Assembly: GCF_013032505.1 (NCBI RefSeq)
Contig: NZ_WQCG01000003.1
Coordinates: 310,001-374,000, forward strand
Direction of reading: 5' to 3'
DNA length: 64,000 nt
Source: Ruegeria atlantica
GTDB lineage: Bacteria; Pseudomonadota; Alphaproteobacteria; Rhodobacterales; Rhodobacteraceae
The notes beneath the pieces are model-generated. The model was not told the DNA's origin, did not search any database, and worked only from the letters and a program-made list of their open reading frames with translations. Positions within the stretch are counted from its first letter, which is position 1. Every line of letters starts with the position of its first letter. Below are positions 28,606 to 36,562 of this stretch, piece after piece. A program made the position numbers and the translations under genes.

Positions 28606-28618
28606 GGCTCTGTCTCCC

Positions 28619-30319
28619 TCAGATTTCGTCAGCGAAATGTTTCATGACCAGGCGGATCGGGTTCGGGGCCGCCTGCCCTAGACCGCAGATCGAGGCATCG
28701 CCCATGACCTGACACAGGTCCTCCAGCAGGTCCTGATCCCACTTGTCGGCTTGCATCAGCTTCACCGCCTTTTCGCAGCCCGCCCGGCAGGGCGTGCACT
28801 GGCCGCAGCTTTCATCCTCGAAGAACCGCAGCATGTTCAGCGCCGCGTCGCGGGCGGTGTCCTGATCGGACAGAACCACCACAGCAGCAGAACCGATGAA
28901 GGTGCCATGCGGTTGCAGTGTGTCGAAATCCAGCGGGATGTCATCCATCGAGGCTGGCAGCAGGCCCGACGACGGCCCACCTGGCTGATACGCTTTGAAA
29001 GTCTGGCCCTCGGCCATACCACCAGCGGCTTCGATCACGTCCAGAATGGTCGAACCCGCGGGCAGCAGGAAGACACCCGGTTTCGCCACCCGGCCCGAGA
29101 CCGAATAGCTGCGCAGTCCTTTACGACCATTCTTTTCGGTGCTGTTGAGGCACTCAGGCCCCTCGCGGCAAACTTTGGTGACCCAATAGAGCGTCTCGAC
29201 ATTGTGCACCAAGGTCGGACGGTTAAAGACCCCAACCTGCGCCACAAACGGAGGGCGGTGACGCGGCAGGCCCTTCTTGCCTTCGATCGACTCGATCATC
29301 GCGGATTCTTCACCGCAGATGTAGGCGCCAGCACCGCGGCGCAGGTCGATGTAACCTTTTTCGACGATCCCGGCCTCTTCCAGTGCCGCAATCTCGCGGG
29401 CCAGGATTTCCAAAACGGCCGGGTATTCGTCGCGCATGTAGATGAAGCAGGTCTCGGCCTCGACCGCCCAGGCAGCAATCAGCATGCCTTCAAGGAAGAC
29501 ATGCGGGGTACGCTCCAGATAGTAGCGGTCCTTGAACGTGCCGGGCTCGCCCTCATCGCCGTTCACGGCCAGATAGCGCGGACCTTCGTTCATGCGAACA
29601 AAGCCCCATTTCTTGCCCGACGGGAAACCGGCACCGCCGAGGCCGCGCAGGCCCGAGGACAGTACATCTTCCTGCACCCTCTCCCAGTCGCCGCCGTCGC
29701 GCAGTTCTTTCAGCTTGGCATAGCCGCCTTCGGCCTCGTAGACCGCGAAGGTTTCGTAATCGGGCAGGTGAGCATGGGTATCATCGGCAGCAATGGCAGC
29801 CTGCACTTTTTCCGGCGTCGCATGGTCGATGTGGTTGTGACCGATCTCGAGCACTGGAGCGGCGTCACAACGGCCCATACAGGGTGCACGCAGCACACGA
29901 ACTTCGGAAGGATCAAGCCCATCCTCCAGCGCCTTTTGCAACTGCTGGGCACCAGCCATTTCACACGACAAAGAGTCACATACGCGGATCGTCAACGCCG
30001 GAGGGGGCGTTTCATCCTCTTTGACCACATCGAAATGGGCATAGAAGGTCGCAGTTTCGTAAATCTCGGCCTGCCCGATCCGCATCTCAACGGCCAGTGC
30101 GGCGATGTGATCGGCGCTGATATGGCCATGTTCATCCTGAATCAAATGCAGGAACTCAATCAGCAGGTCGCGGCGACGCGGGCGATCACCCAGCAGGCGC
30201 GCAATTTCGGCCTGTGCTTCATCCGTAAACTGTCGGCCTTTGGGCGTATGCCGCCCTTTGCCTTTACCTGACTTCCAAACGCCCTTTGCGTCGGATGGCT
30301 TGGTATCCAGTGGTGCCAT
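28619..30319 (-). CDS. fdsB: Formate dehydrogenase fused gamma-beta (diaphorase) subunit
   Basis: 566 residues from ATG 30319, which has a GGAGGA site. The N-terminal 170 residues form a NuoE/FdsG-like thioredoxin-fold [2Fe-2S] domain (CDSLSC ... APCMGRC). The rest is NuoF/FdsB-like: FMN/NADH region with GLRGLGGAGFPSGKKW and NGDEGEPGTFKDR, and a C-terminal [4Fe-4S] motif SCGQCTPCRAGC. It accepts electrons from the alpha subunit and reduces NAD+. Such a two-polypeptide layout matches tungsten-type FDH1 of methylotrophs rather than the four-gene fdsGBA-CD clusters. An upstream start (30340 or 30484) is less likely. Confidence 0.93.
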   Translation of the reverse strand: MAPLDTKPSDAKGVWKSGKGKGRHTPKGRQFTDEAQAEIARLLGDRPRRRDLLIEFLHLIQDEHGHISADHIAALAVEMRIGQAEIYETATFYAHFDVVKEDETPPPALTIRVCDSLSCEMAGAQQLQKALEDGLDPSEVRVLRAPCMGRCDAAPVLEIGHNHIDHATPEKVQAAIAADDTHAHLPDYETFAVYEAEGGYAKLKELRDGGDWERVQEDVLSSGLRGLGGAGFPSGKKWGFVRMNEGPRYLAVNGDEGEPGTFKDRYYLERTPHVFLEGMLIAAWAVEAETCFIYMRDEYPAVLEILAREIAALEEAGIVEKGYIDLRRGAGAYICGEESAMIESIEGKKGLPRHRPPFVAQVGVFNRPTLVHNVETLYWVTKVCREGPECLNSTEKNGRKGLRSYSVSGRVAKPGVFLLPAGSTILDVIEAAGGMAEGQTFKAYQPGGPSSGLLPASMDDIPLDFDTLQPHGTFIGSAAVVVLSDQDTARDAALNMLRFFEDESCGQCTPCRAGCEKAVKLMQADKWDQDLLEDLCQVMGDASICGLGQAAPNPIRLVMKHFADEI

Positions 30320-30331
30320 GCTTTCCTCCGT

Positions 30332-30351
30332 ATGAGACATCCGTCTCTCAT
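30332..30351. promoter_or_regulatory. Inverted repeat in the formate dehydrogenase leader
   Basis: ATGAGA and TCTCAT form a 6-base dyad 8 bases apart, just upstream of the ribosome-binding site of the fused subunit. It may be an operator or mRNA hairpin. Confidence 0.3.
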
Positions 30352-30390
30352 CAGAGTAGCATATCGTCAAATCGCAAATCTCAATCGCAC

Positions 30391-30407
30391 GATAACGACA
30401 GGTTATC
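30391..30407. promoter_or_regulatory. LysR-type operator candidate (GATAAC-N5-GTTATC)
   Basis: A perfect 6+6 dyad with a 5-base spacer, which includes the T-N11-A pattern expected of LysR-family sites (ATAAC-N7-GTTAT). It sits about 75 bases upstream of the formate dehydrogenase start and overlaps the last codons of the LysR gene itself. Confidence 0.5.
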
Positions 30408-31287
30408 ACCGTAAAGACGTCACCACAGCGCGCAAAGCCTCGACAGTTGGCAATTCCGGATCCCGCGTCAGCGTGGCCAGACAAATTGGTTTACTTACAA
30501 CAGGATCGACCAGAGGCAGCACTTTCGTCCCCTTCAGATCGCCCAGCGCACGAACCAGTACACGGGGCACAACAGTTGCCGCCAACCCTTCGCGCGCCAT
30601 GACCATAGACGCTGTAAATCCGCTGGTTTCGGCAACAACATCGGGATGCAGGCCCTGATCAGCAAAGATTCGATCGAGAATGCGCCGGTTCTGCATCTGA
30701 GGCTCCAGCAGGCTCAACGGAAACTCGGCCACTCGCGCCCAGGGAACCGGCCCGGTTTCATCTGTCATATGGGTCGGCACGAGCAAAACGTACGTCTCTT
30801 CGTAGAGCGGCTGCACCTGACGCAAGTCAGTCCCTATACTATCGCCATAGGTCACGCCTGCATCCAGACTACCCTCGTCCAGCCGGTGCTGGATGGCGGA
30901 GGCTGACATCGTCTCGATACGCGTCACAATACGCGGGTGCGCCTGCCGCAATCGCTTGGTGAGCCGCCCGGTAAACGCAATAGCCGTGGGGATTACACCC
31001 AATATCAGTGTCCCAGTAATCTCACCTTTGGCAGCCAACACCTGTTGTTCCAGCGCTTTTGCATCGTCGAGGATACGCCGCGCCCGCTGAACAATCATTT
31101 CGCCCTCATCGGTCAGGCCTTGAAACCGATTAGCGCGGCGGACGATAGACACGCCCAACCGGTCTTCGAGATTTCGGATACGCATCGAAAACGCTGGTTG
31201 AGAAATCCCGCATTCCTCAGCCGCTTTGGCGAAATGGCGATGGCGCGCCAAGGCGTTGAGCAGTTGAAGGTCGCGAATTTCGATCAT
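30406..31287 (-). CDS. LysR family transcriptional regulator (probable regulator of formate dehydrogenase)
   Basis: 293 residues. The N-terminal winged helix-turn-helix is clear (LQLLNALARHRHFAKAAEE, CGISQPAFSMRIRNLED at about residues 8-45), followed by a linker helix and a periplasmic-binding-protein-like effector domain starting with TLILGVIPTAIAF. It lies directly upstream of, and in the same direction as, the two formate dehydrogenase genes (86-bp gap), and a LysR-type dyad lies in the gap. Control of formate dehydrogenase by a LysR protein is known for fds operons elsewhere, so that role is a reasonable inference. The effector is unknown. Confidence 0.88.
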   Translation of the reverse strand: MIEIRDLQLLNALARHRHFAKAAEECGISQPAFSMRIRNLEDRLGVSIVRRANRFQGLTDEGEMIVQRARRILDDAKALEQQVLAAKGEITGTLILGVIPTAIAFTGRLTKRLRQAHPRIVTRIETMSASAIQHRLDEGSLDAGVTYGDSIGTDLRQVQPLYEETYVLLVPTHMTDETGPVPWARVAEFPLSLLEPQMQNRRILDRIFADQGLHPDVVAETSGFTASMVMAREGLAATVVPRVLVRALGDLKGTKVLPLVDPVVSKPICLATLTRDPELPTVEALRAVVTSLR

Positions 31288-31511
31288 GTGGTGGCATCAC
31301 TCAAAACAGGTTGGTGTGACACTAACGGAATTCCTTCGGATGAGGAAAGAAGGAGTTAAACGAAGCCCTTGGATAGGCCTTACTGATCCCGCGACCCGAA
31401 ATTTTGAAGTTCAAGATTGGAATAGTATCCCCTAATTCAGCTTTGCGGCACGAAGCTGACGTTCAATTATGGGCCAAGGTTTTCTATATTAAATATTTCA
31501 AGTCCGACTGC

Positions 31512-32294
31512 TCAGCGGGTTTGAAATGCTCCTGATGTACTGAGGATGATGGTCGCGCGATCAGGATCGACAAACAGACCACATTTCTCGAGCATTGCCC
31601 TCGAAGGTGCGTTGCTAGGTTGAGCAATACCGATAACTCTCTTGCACGCGAACACATCAATTCCGTCGCGAATTGACAGTGCCGTGACCAAGGTTCCAAG
31701 GCCTTTTCCGCGATCGCCAGTGCCGACAGAAACCGAGCCTACGTAATACACGCCAGCCAAGCGGCTCTCCTCGTGATAGCGCATACTGCCATTCGCTCAT
31801 GCCACTATTTCACCGGCTTCATCCTCTACCCAAGAAGTGAGTGAAGGCGGCCCGTCGCCTCTCATGTACCAATCTGGCAAGGGCGCGACACCAACTCTTT
31901 CATTTACTGCGCTTACTTTCTCGATGATCCGTGCATTAGGATTTAGCGTGCTGAATAAACGCCATTGCACCTTTCGCGGATGCGCAATGATGCTATTGCA
32001 AACCGGGTATACATCCGACTGGTCTCCGATGAATGCATCCCAGACAGGCAGTTCGATATCGTCTCCAAATCGGCGCCTTAGCGTATTGATGATTTGAACT
32101 TTGTTGGCCGCACCAAAGCCAATAAAACCGTATTCACTCAGCAATTCTTCAATGTGATCCCAACCTACCAGTTCCGGCTCAATCACAGTCAATGCAATTC
32201 CGCCGTTTGCAAGGCCGGGCGACTTCGCAATGTATTCACGGCTCCGGTAGAGCCGTTCAGAAGTTGATAGTGATTGGGATCGTGTACTTCTCAT
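31512..32294 (-). pseudogene. GNAT-type acetyltransferase gene interrupted by one in-frame TGA
   Basis: Two open stretches in the same frame, 31797-32294 (165 codons) and 31512-31784 (90 codons), are separated only by TGA at 31797-31799 and four sense codons. Read through, they give one protein of about 260 residues: an unrecognised N-terminal 160 residues, then EAGEIVA(stop)ANGSMRYHEE and a C-terminal GNAT motif A, GSVSVGTGDRGKGLGTLVTA, with the motif B segment NAPSRAMLEKCGLFV. The stop falls where a Trp (TGG) would fit well. The downstream piece has an ATG (31784) but a motif A with no N-terminal half, so independent function is unlikely. The surrounding DNA is AT-rich and gene-poor. Confidence 0.65.
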
Positions 32295-32667
32295 ATTTCG
32301 ACGCCCTATTTACGATTTCTCGATTGTTGTCCCGAGCACCGCACATTGTCCTTTGAAGTCACATAGTATTCTCACGAAAGACCTCAGCGTCAAAAATTAG
32401 AACCCATCATCGTTACTTTGGTAACATCCCGGTCCTTCGCTACAGATGGTCAGTCCAAGTTTATTTTCACGACCATTTCGAGCTCTTTGCCAGCCTTCGT
32501 TTACGAGTAACCCAAAGAGCAAGAAACTGACATCTCGTGTTAATGAATGCGATCGCCAAAATCCGGCAAAAGGTTGCCTGAAAAGGGCCTATCAACCGTT
32601 CGTCGTGTAGCAGACAGCCGTGACAGAGTCGGCAGTTTTATTGAAATGAGATCTGTCCGCAAATTTC
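32295..32667. other. Gene-free AT-rich stretch
   Basis: Nothing supportable on either strand: no open frame with coding character, no repeats of note, no RNA gene. It separates the broken GNAT gene from the terminator of the HlyD operon. Confidence 0.5.
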
Positions 32668-32706
32668 AAAACGGCCCCCAACGTTTGTCAGGGGCCGTGT
32701 TTTTTG
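32668..32706 (-). terminator. Terminator of the DUF3302-HlyD operon
   Basis: ACGGCCCC and GGGGCCGT form an 8-base stem around a 12-base loop, with T runs on both sides (TTTT on the minus strand, TTTTTT on the plus strand). It is 22 bases beyond the HlyD stop codon. It could also stop plus-strand transcription. Confidence 0.82.
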
Positions 32707-32727
32707 AATAGGAGAGTCTTTGGGAAA

Positions 32728-33945
32728 TCAGGCGTGTCCTCCGCCGATCAAGCCGATACCCGAAGTCAGACCGAACCAGGCTTTGACCCGCAGACCGACC
32801 GCCTTGATGATACCCATTGCCTGTATCCCGTGGGCGACAATTGTTCCTTCCATCTCACCTTCAAAACTGGTGGTGTAGGATTGGACGATGCAACCACTAC
32901 CCGGTACCAGAAGATCGCGATGCTCTGGGTGTACGAGGTCAAGATGAACTACGATCTGACCCCGTTTCGCCTTTTCACTGGGTTCGATCAGGCGACCGCT
33001 GGGGGCAAGCTGACCAGAGGAAATCGACTCTTGAATACGTACGATCCTTGCCGGAAGAACGGTATTGCGCATCGAGATGTTGAAGTTGCTTTCGCATGCT
33101 ACTTCTGCCGCCATACCTTCATACAGTTCCGTGCGTGAGACTTGCGAGAACCCGGCCACGATACGTCCGCGTTCAACATCTTTGCGGTCAGGAACGATCA
33201 GCATTGCCGGGCTCATTGCAGCTTGTGCGGCACGCGATCCGACATTCAAAGTGACTTGTTCAACTACACCGTCCACGGAGCTGAGCGTCAGAGTCTTGGA
33301 CAACTCCACCTGGGCTTGTTCCAGCGACGCTCGCGCCGATGCAAGCTGCGCGGGCAATACGGCAGTCGCTTGAACTTGGGCCACACCCAATTGAGTTTCC
33401 GCGGCTTCAACTTCTGCTGATCGGGTATCCAGGGTGGCTTGTGCGCGTTCCAGTTGGCTCACTTGGAAAGCAGCAGAGTTTTTGGCTTGAAGTGCGCGAT
33501 GATCCATCAGGGACAGTTCAGCTTGCTCCCTTGAAGTAATCGCAGCGTCAAGAACGGCCTGGGCGGTTTCGACTTGCAGTTCAGCTGCCAGTTTCGCGCT
33601 TTCAATTTCCTCAACTTTTCGCATCGCGAATTTTACGGCAGCCTCTTCAGAAGAGTTCTCTACCGCAAAAAGCGGGTCGCCGGGTTCGACACGATCTCCA
33701 CCTTTTACATAGATATCGGTCACTGTTCCGCCGTTCTCGGCGACGACAGGAACGGTTCTGAAGGGCACAAGGCCTGTGTAGGACTTGGGATAATAGTAGA
33801 ATACAGCGAAGAACACGATCAGGGCCAGGATGAACCACATGAACAGCGCCCGGTGAACGTTGTAGAGGGTGACTGGAATCCCGCGCCATTTTAGGTAGAT
33901 CACCCGCAAGACAAACGGAAAAGAAGTGACGAGAAGTTCAATCAT
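32728..33945 (-). CDS. HlyD/EmrA family membrane fusion protein (YiaV-like)
   Basis: 405 residues from ATG 33945, which overlaps the DUF3302 stop codon by one base (TAATG) and has a GAGGAG site inside that gene. One N-terminal membrane helix (ALFMWFILALIVFFAVFYYY) is followed by a lipoyl-like half (VVAENGGTVTDIYVKGGDRVEPGDPLF), a long Ala/Glu-rich coiled-coil hairpin of about 110 residues, and the returning lipoyl half (SSVDGVVEQVTLNVGS). HlyD proteins act as periplasmic adaptors of efflux or secretion systems. No transporter gene is adjacent; the partner is the DUF3302 protein, as with E. coli YiaV/YiaW. Confidence 0.88.
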   Translation of the reverse strand: MIELLVTSFPFVLRVIYLKWRGIPVTLYNVHRALFMWFILALIVFFAVFYYYPKSYTGLVPFRTVPVVAENGGTVTDIYVKGGDRVEPGDPLFAVENSSEEAAVKFAMRKVEEIESAKLAAELQVETAQAVLDAAITSREQAELSLMDHRALQAKNSAAFQVSQLERAQATLDTRSAEVEAAETQLGVAQVQATAVLPAQLASARASLEQAQVELSKTLTLSSVDGVVEQVTLNVGSRAAQAAMSPAMLIVPDRKDVERGRIVAGFSQVSRTELYEGMAAEVACESNFNISMRNTVLPARIVRIQESISSGQLAPSGRLIEPSEKAKRGQIVVHLDLVHPEHRDLLVPGSGCIVQSYTTSFEGEMEGTIVAHGIQAMGIIKAVGLRVKAWFGLTSGIGLIGGGHA

Positions 33946-34322
33946 TATACCAACTCCTCTTTCGAAGGCCGCCACCACAACATGAAGTCGCGGGCGATTG
34001 CAGTCAGGATCAACGCGCCTGGCAGCAGAATGCTGAAGTGGCTGAGCGCGGGCATCAATTCGTACGCCAAGGCTATGGTAAGCATCACCGGAATAGTTGT
34101 GCGCAGCGGAGTGCCGACTGATTTGCGCTCGGTATAGCGTTCAAAGCGCGCATAGAGGTGCACGACAAGTAGGATCGCCAGGAAGAGAACAACCAGACCA
34201 ACCCAGGCATAGGTGTCGGTCTGATTGGGCGCGACCCACCATCTCGGATCGCCGCCAGCGGCGAAGGCAGGAGTTGAGATGACGCCAAGTATAGGCACCA
34301 TCAGGAACGCGGGTGGTTTCAT
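33945..34322 (-). CDS. DUF3302 family inner membrane protein (YiaW-like)
   Basis: 125 residues with a signal-like N-terminal hydrophobic stretch (MKPPAFLMVPILGVISTPAFA), then a helix (AWVGLVVLFLAILLVVHLYARFE), a basic segment and two more hydrophobic stretches (PVMLTIALAYELMPAL and ILLPGALILTAIARDFMLWW). This matches DUF3302/YiaW, small membrane proteins paired with a HlyD-type adaptor. Function is unknown. It is the first gene of the two-gene operon and is divergent from an AraC-family regulator gene across a 395-bp gap. Confidence 0.8.
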   Translation of the reverse strand: MKPPAFLMVPILGVISTPAFAAGGDPRWWVAPNQTDTYAWVGLVVLFLAILLVVHLYARFERYTERKSVGTPLRTTIPVMLTIALAYELMPALSHFSILLPGALILTAIARDFMLWWRPSKEELV

Positions 34323-34717
34323 GTTTCAGGTCCTTTTGTTTCGCAGCCGTGCTGCGTGTGAAGATTTTAAGTGTCTGTGGAAATTCAGTTCTCGGTCGGA
34401 TTTTGGGCTGGTTCCGAGGGCTGTTCCTGCGGGACATAGGGGGGATCCCAGCGACGTCCGTTTGCTGTTTTTTCGCCAAGCGCCGAAGTTTGCAGACCGT
34501 GGATGTTCCCCCCGGACCACTCTTGTTTGGCGGAGTTTTGGATTGCCTTCAGTACGCGGTAGTACCTTGCGAAGTAGATCATCGTCGTTTCCTTTCTGAT
34601 GACCCGGACCTAACCGTCATGGCGCCTGCGATCCTGAGGGTTCTGGACATTTGTTATTGTCTTCTGGACAATCGCAGGAACGGCAGGGGGGTGTGTCAGT
34701 CAGGGGAGGACGTAAAA
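34323..34717. other. Divergent intergenic region between DUF3302-HlyD and AraC regulator genes
   Basis: No gene is supported here. An open frame runs through it in frame with the AraC gene, but its translation (rich in Cys, Phe, Arg) does not look like protein and it precedes the strong ribosome-binding site of that gene. It should hold both divergent promoters and contains the repeat structure listed separately at 34625-34678. Confidence 0.55.
34625..34678. promoter_or_regulatory. Operator-like structure: 21-bp-spaced direct repeats inside an inverted repeat
   Basis: TTCTGGACA occurs at 34641-34649 and again at 34662-34670, a spacing of 21 bp (two helical turns), typical of AraC-family half-sites. 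The pair is enclosed by the perfect 8-base inverted repeat CCTGCGAT (34625-34632) and ATCGCAGG (34671-34678). It lies 40-93 bp upstream of the AraC start codon. Confidence 0.55.
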
Positions 34718-35725
34718 GTGCCACGCATCAGCGCGTACAGATTGCAAAACGTCGGGCTGCGCTATTCGCAACATCCCAACGTTAGCATCCCCTTTTCTGA
34801 AGTTCTGGAAATGGCAGGTGCACCTTCGGATGTCGTCGAGGGCCCGGACGCCTCAGTAGAGCTGCTACATGAAGCGGGTGTAGTTGAAACGGCGTGCCGC
34901 GTTCTGGAAGACAAAACCTTTGCCGCGCGAGTCGGGCTCTCAGCGCAAGGTCCGGGAACGCTCTTGGCTTACATCGTGCGGGCGGCTGAAACGGTCGAAG
35001 ACGCGCTGGCATTGACGCAGCGCTTTTATGCAATGCAAGACCCTGACCTGCGTCTGGATGTCGTCGGTGGGCCCGATGAGCCAAAAATCACGCTGGAAAG
35101 CAGTGTGATCCCCGCGCATCAATACCCTCGTCACCGTGAAATGCTAATATTTGGGCTTTATAAGCGCGTTCAACAAATCACTTCGGGCGGGCTTGCCCCG
35201 ATCTCAATTGAGTTGGAAACGGACGACGCCGATCACTGCCAGTTGCTGGCCGAATTGGCGGGATGTGAAGTCGAAGGTTTCAAATCCGGTTATGCCTTGA
35301 AACTACCCCCAAAGGGGATGAATTTTCGGATACCAACGGCAGACCCCACTTTATTGGGACACTTACGTAGGCACGGCGAAGAGCAATTGAAGGCACAGCC
35401 TGACGCGGTTCGAAGCCTGTCCGACCGCATCGTGGACATGCTTGGGGATCGCCTTCCCGGACCAATACCAAACGGCGACGATATTGCTGGAGAACTTGGA
35501 CTGACGCGGCGCACAATGACACGGCACCTATCGGCTGAAGGAACAAGCTTTAAAGTTCTTTTGGAAGGGGTGTTGTGCGAGCTGTCCAAGCGCATGCTTC
35601 GTAGTGGTGAGGGTGTTGCCCGCGTCGCCTTCATGCTTGGATTTGCAGACCAGGCCGCCTTTTCAGTGGCGTTCAAGCGTTGGACAGGTGAAACACCCGC
35701 CAGGTTCCGTAAAGCTGGTCGCTAA
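34718..35725 (+). CDS. AraC family transcriptional regulator
   Basis: 335 residues from GTG 34718, chosen because a GGGGAGGA site lies 8 bases upstream and because AraC proteins of this branch have about this length. The N-terminal two thirds fit the Arabinose_bd/PF12625-type sensor region (SVELLHEAGVVETACRVLEDKTF). The C-terminal HTH_18 domain is clear: GELGLTRRTMTRHLSAEGTS, then VARVAFMLGFADQAAFSVAFKRW and TGETPARFRK. It is divergent from the DUF3302-HlyD operon and probably controls it and itself through the 21-bp-spaced repeats. The inducer is unknown. Confidence 0.88.
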   Translation: MPRISAYRLQNVGLRYSQHPNVSIPFSEVLEMAGAPSDVVEGPDASVELLHEAGVVETACRVLEDKTFAARVGLSAQGPGTLLAYIVRAAETVEDALALTQRFYAMQDPDLRLDVVGGPDEPKITLESSVIPAHQYPRHREMLIFGLYKRVQQITSGGLAPISIELETDDADHCQLLAELAGCEVEGFKSGYALKLPPKGMNFRIPTADPTLLGHLRRHGEEQLKAQPDAVRSLSDRIVDMLGDRLPGPIPNGDDIAGELGLTRRTMTRHLSAEGTSFKVLLEGVLCELSKRMLRSGEGVARVAFMLGFADQAAFSVAFKRWTGETPARFRKAGR

Positions 35726-35877
35726 GAGTTCTTCCTCCCGCGGCGAACAGGGCCGGAAGATGTCCAAGATCCACAAAACCTTGTCCCGTCTCCAAAAGAA
35801 AGCAGGCCATCGGATCACCTAGTTCAATGGCACGCAGCAGCCGCGGTGGTTGCTGACCCAGAACAAGGATGAACCCT

Positions 35878-36168
35878 ATGAAGACCTCGAAGAAACTCTT
35901 TATCGCTCCTATCTCCGGCGCCCTTCTGATCACCATGGCAGCTACGGCTCATGCCGACTACGTCACTGACAAAGCGATCAAAGGCGCAGTTGTTGGTGCC
36001 ACTGTCGCTGGTATTGCTGGCGAAAGCATCGTCGGTGGCGCTGCTGCGGGTGCCGCAGTTGGCGCCGTGGGCGGCGCAATCCAGAAGGACAACTTCGAAG
36101 ATGCGCAGGACGACGCACAAGAGCGTCGCGATGATTTCAAAGAAGAACACAAAGACTGGAACGACTAA
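35878..36168 (+). CDS. Small exported glycine-zipper protein
   Basis: 96 residues from ATG 35878, which has an AAGGA site; an ATG 9 bases upstream is less well placed. A signal peptide (MKTSKKLFIAPISGALL, cleavage after TAHA) precedes a Gly/Ala helix pair (KGAVVGATVAGIAGE, GGAAAGAAVGAVGGAIQ) with GxxxG spacing typical of glycine-zipper membrane proteins. The C-terminus is highly charged (DDAQERRDDFKEEHKDW). Such small proteins often sit in the outer membrane or periplasm; the role is unknown. Confidence 0.75.
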   Translation: MKTSKKLFIAPISGALLITMAATAHADYVTDKAIKGAVVGATVAGIAGESIVGGAAAGAAVGAVGGAIQKDNFEDAQDDAQERRDDFKEEHKDWND

Positions 36169-36562
36169 AACTCGACCGCAAGCAAAACAGAAGAAGGAAC
36201 AAACACAGCCGAACAAACTTCACCGGTCAGCAAAAGAGCCATTGGGCATGCGCAGTTAGCATCTAGACGCCGCTTGACTGACCACCCCCACACAGAACTC
36301 GCACAGTTTCTGATAGGTTGCCATCCAGCTCACAAACGAGCCGGGTGGCAACTTTGTTTTGGGCACTCAAAGGCAACGCGTTTGCGGATGTCGCGGTTTC
36401 AAGAATCTGCCCCCGGTTCTGCGCATCGCGACACGATTTTTGGCCAAAACCGTTTGTTTCGCCTTAGACCAGGGGAGTTCCACTCAGGGCTCGAAGTAGA
36501 CCTAAACCTAGTAATGGAATCAAAGAGACTCACACCAGCTTCACTGTCCGATCGATGCCGCC
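36169..36562. other. Gene-free stretch with one long hairpin
   Basis: No coding sequence is supported. The only notable structure is the terminator-like hairpin at 36317-36360. The stretch separates the glycine-zipper gene from convergent ychF. Confidence 0.5.
36317..36360 (+). terminator. Hairpin with T-rich tail (terminator, or end of a small RNA)
   Basis: GTTGCCA-CC pairs with GG-GTGGCAAC, enclosing a second stem GCTC/GAGC, and is followed by TTTGTTTT. It lies about 150 bases past the glycine-zipper stop codon, which is far for a simple terminator and leaves room for a 3' UTR-derived RNA. Confidence 0.6.

Noticed and set aside
28751..30271. 506-codon open frame on the plus strand
   Set aside because: It lies wholly antisense to the well-supported formate dehydrogenase fused subunit; no domain or ribosome-binding site.
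31797..31799. TGA as a selenocysteine codon in the split GNAT gene
   Set aside because: GNAT enzymes have no selenocysteine, the residue position suits Trp, and no SECIS-like hairpin is seen after the stop.
34313..34717. N-terminal extension of the AraC gene
   Set aside because: The extra 135 codons look non-coding and precede a strong ribosome-binding site and GTG at the usual family start.
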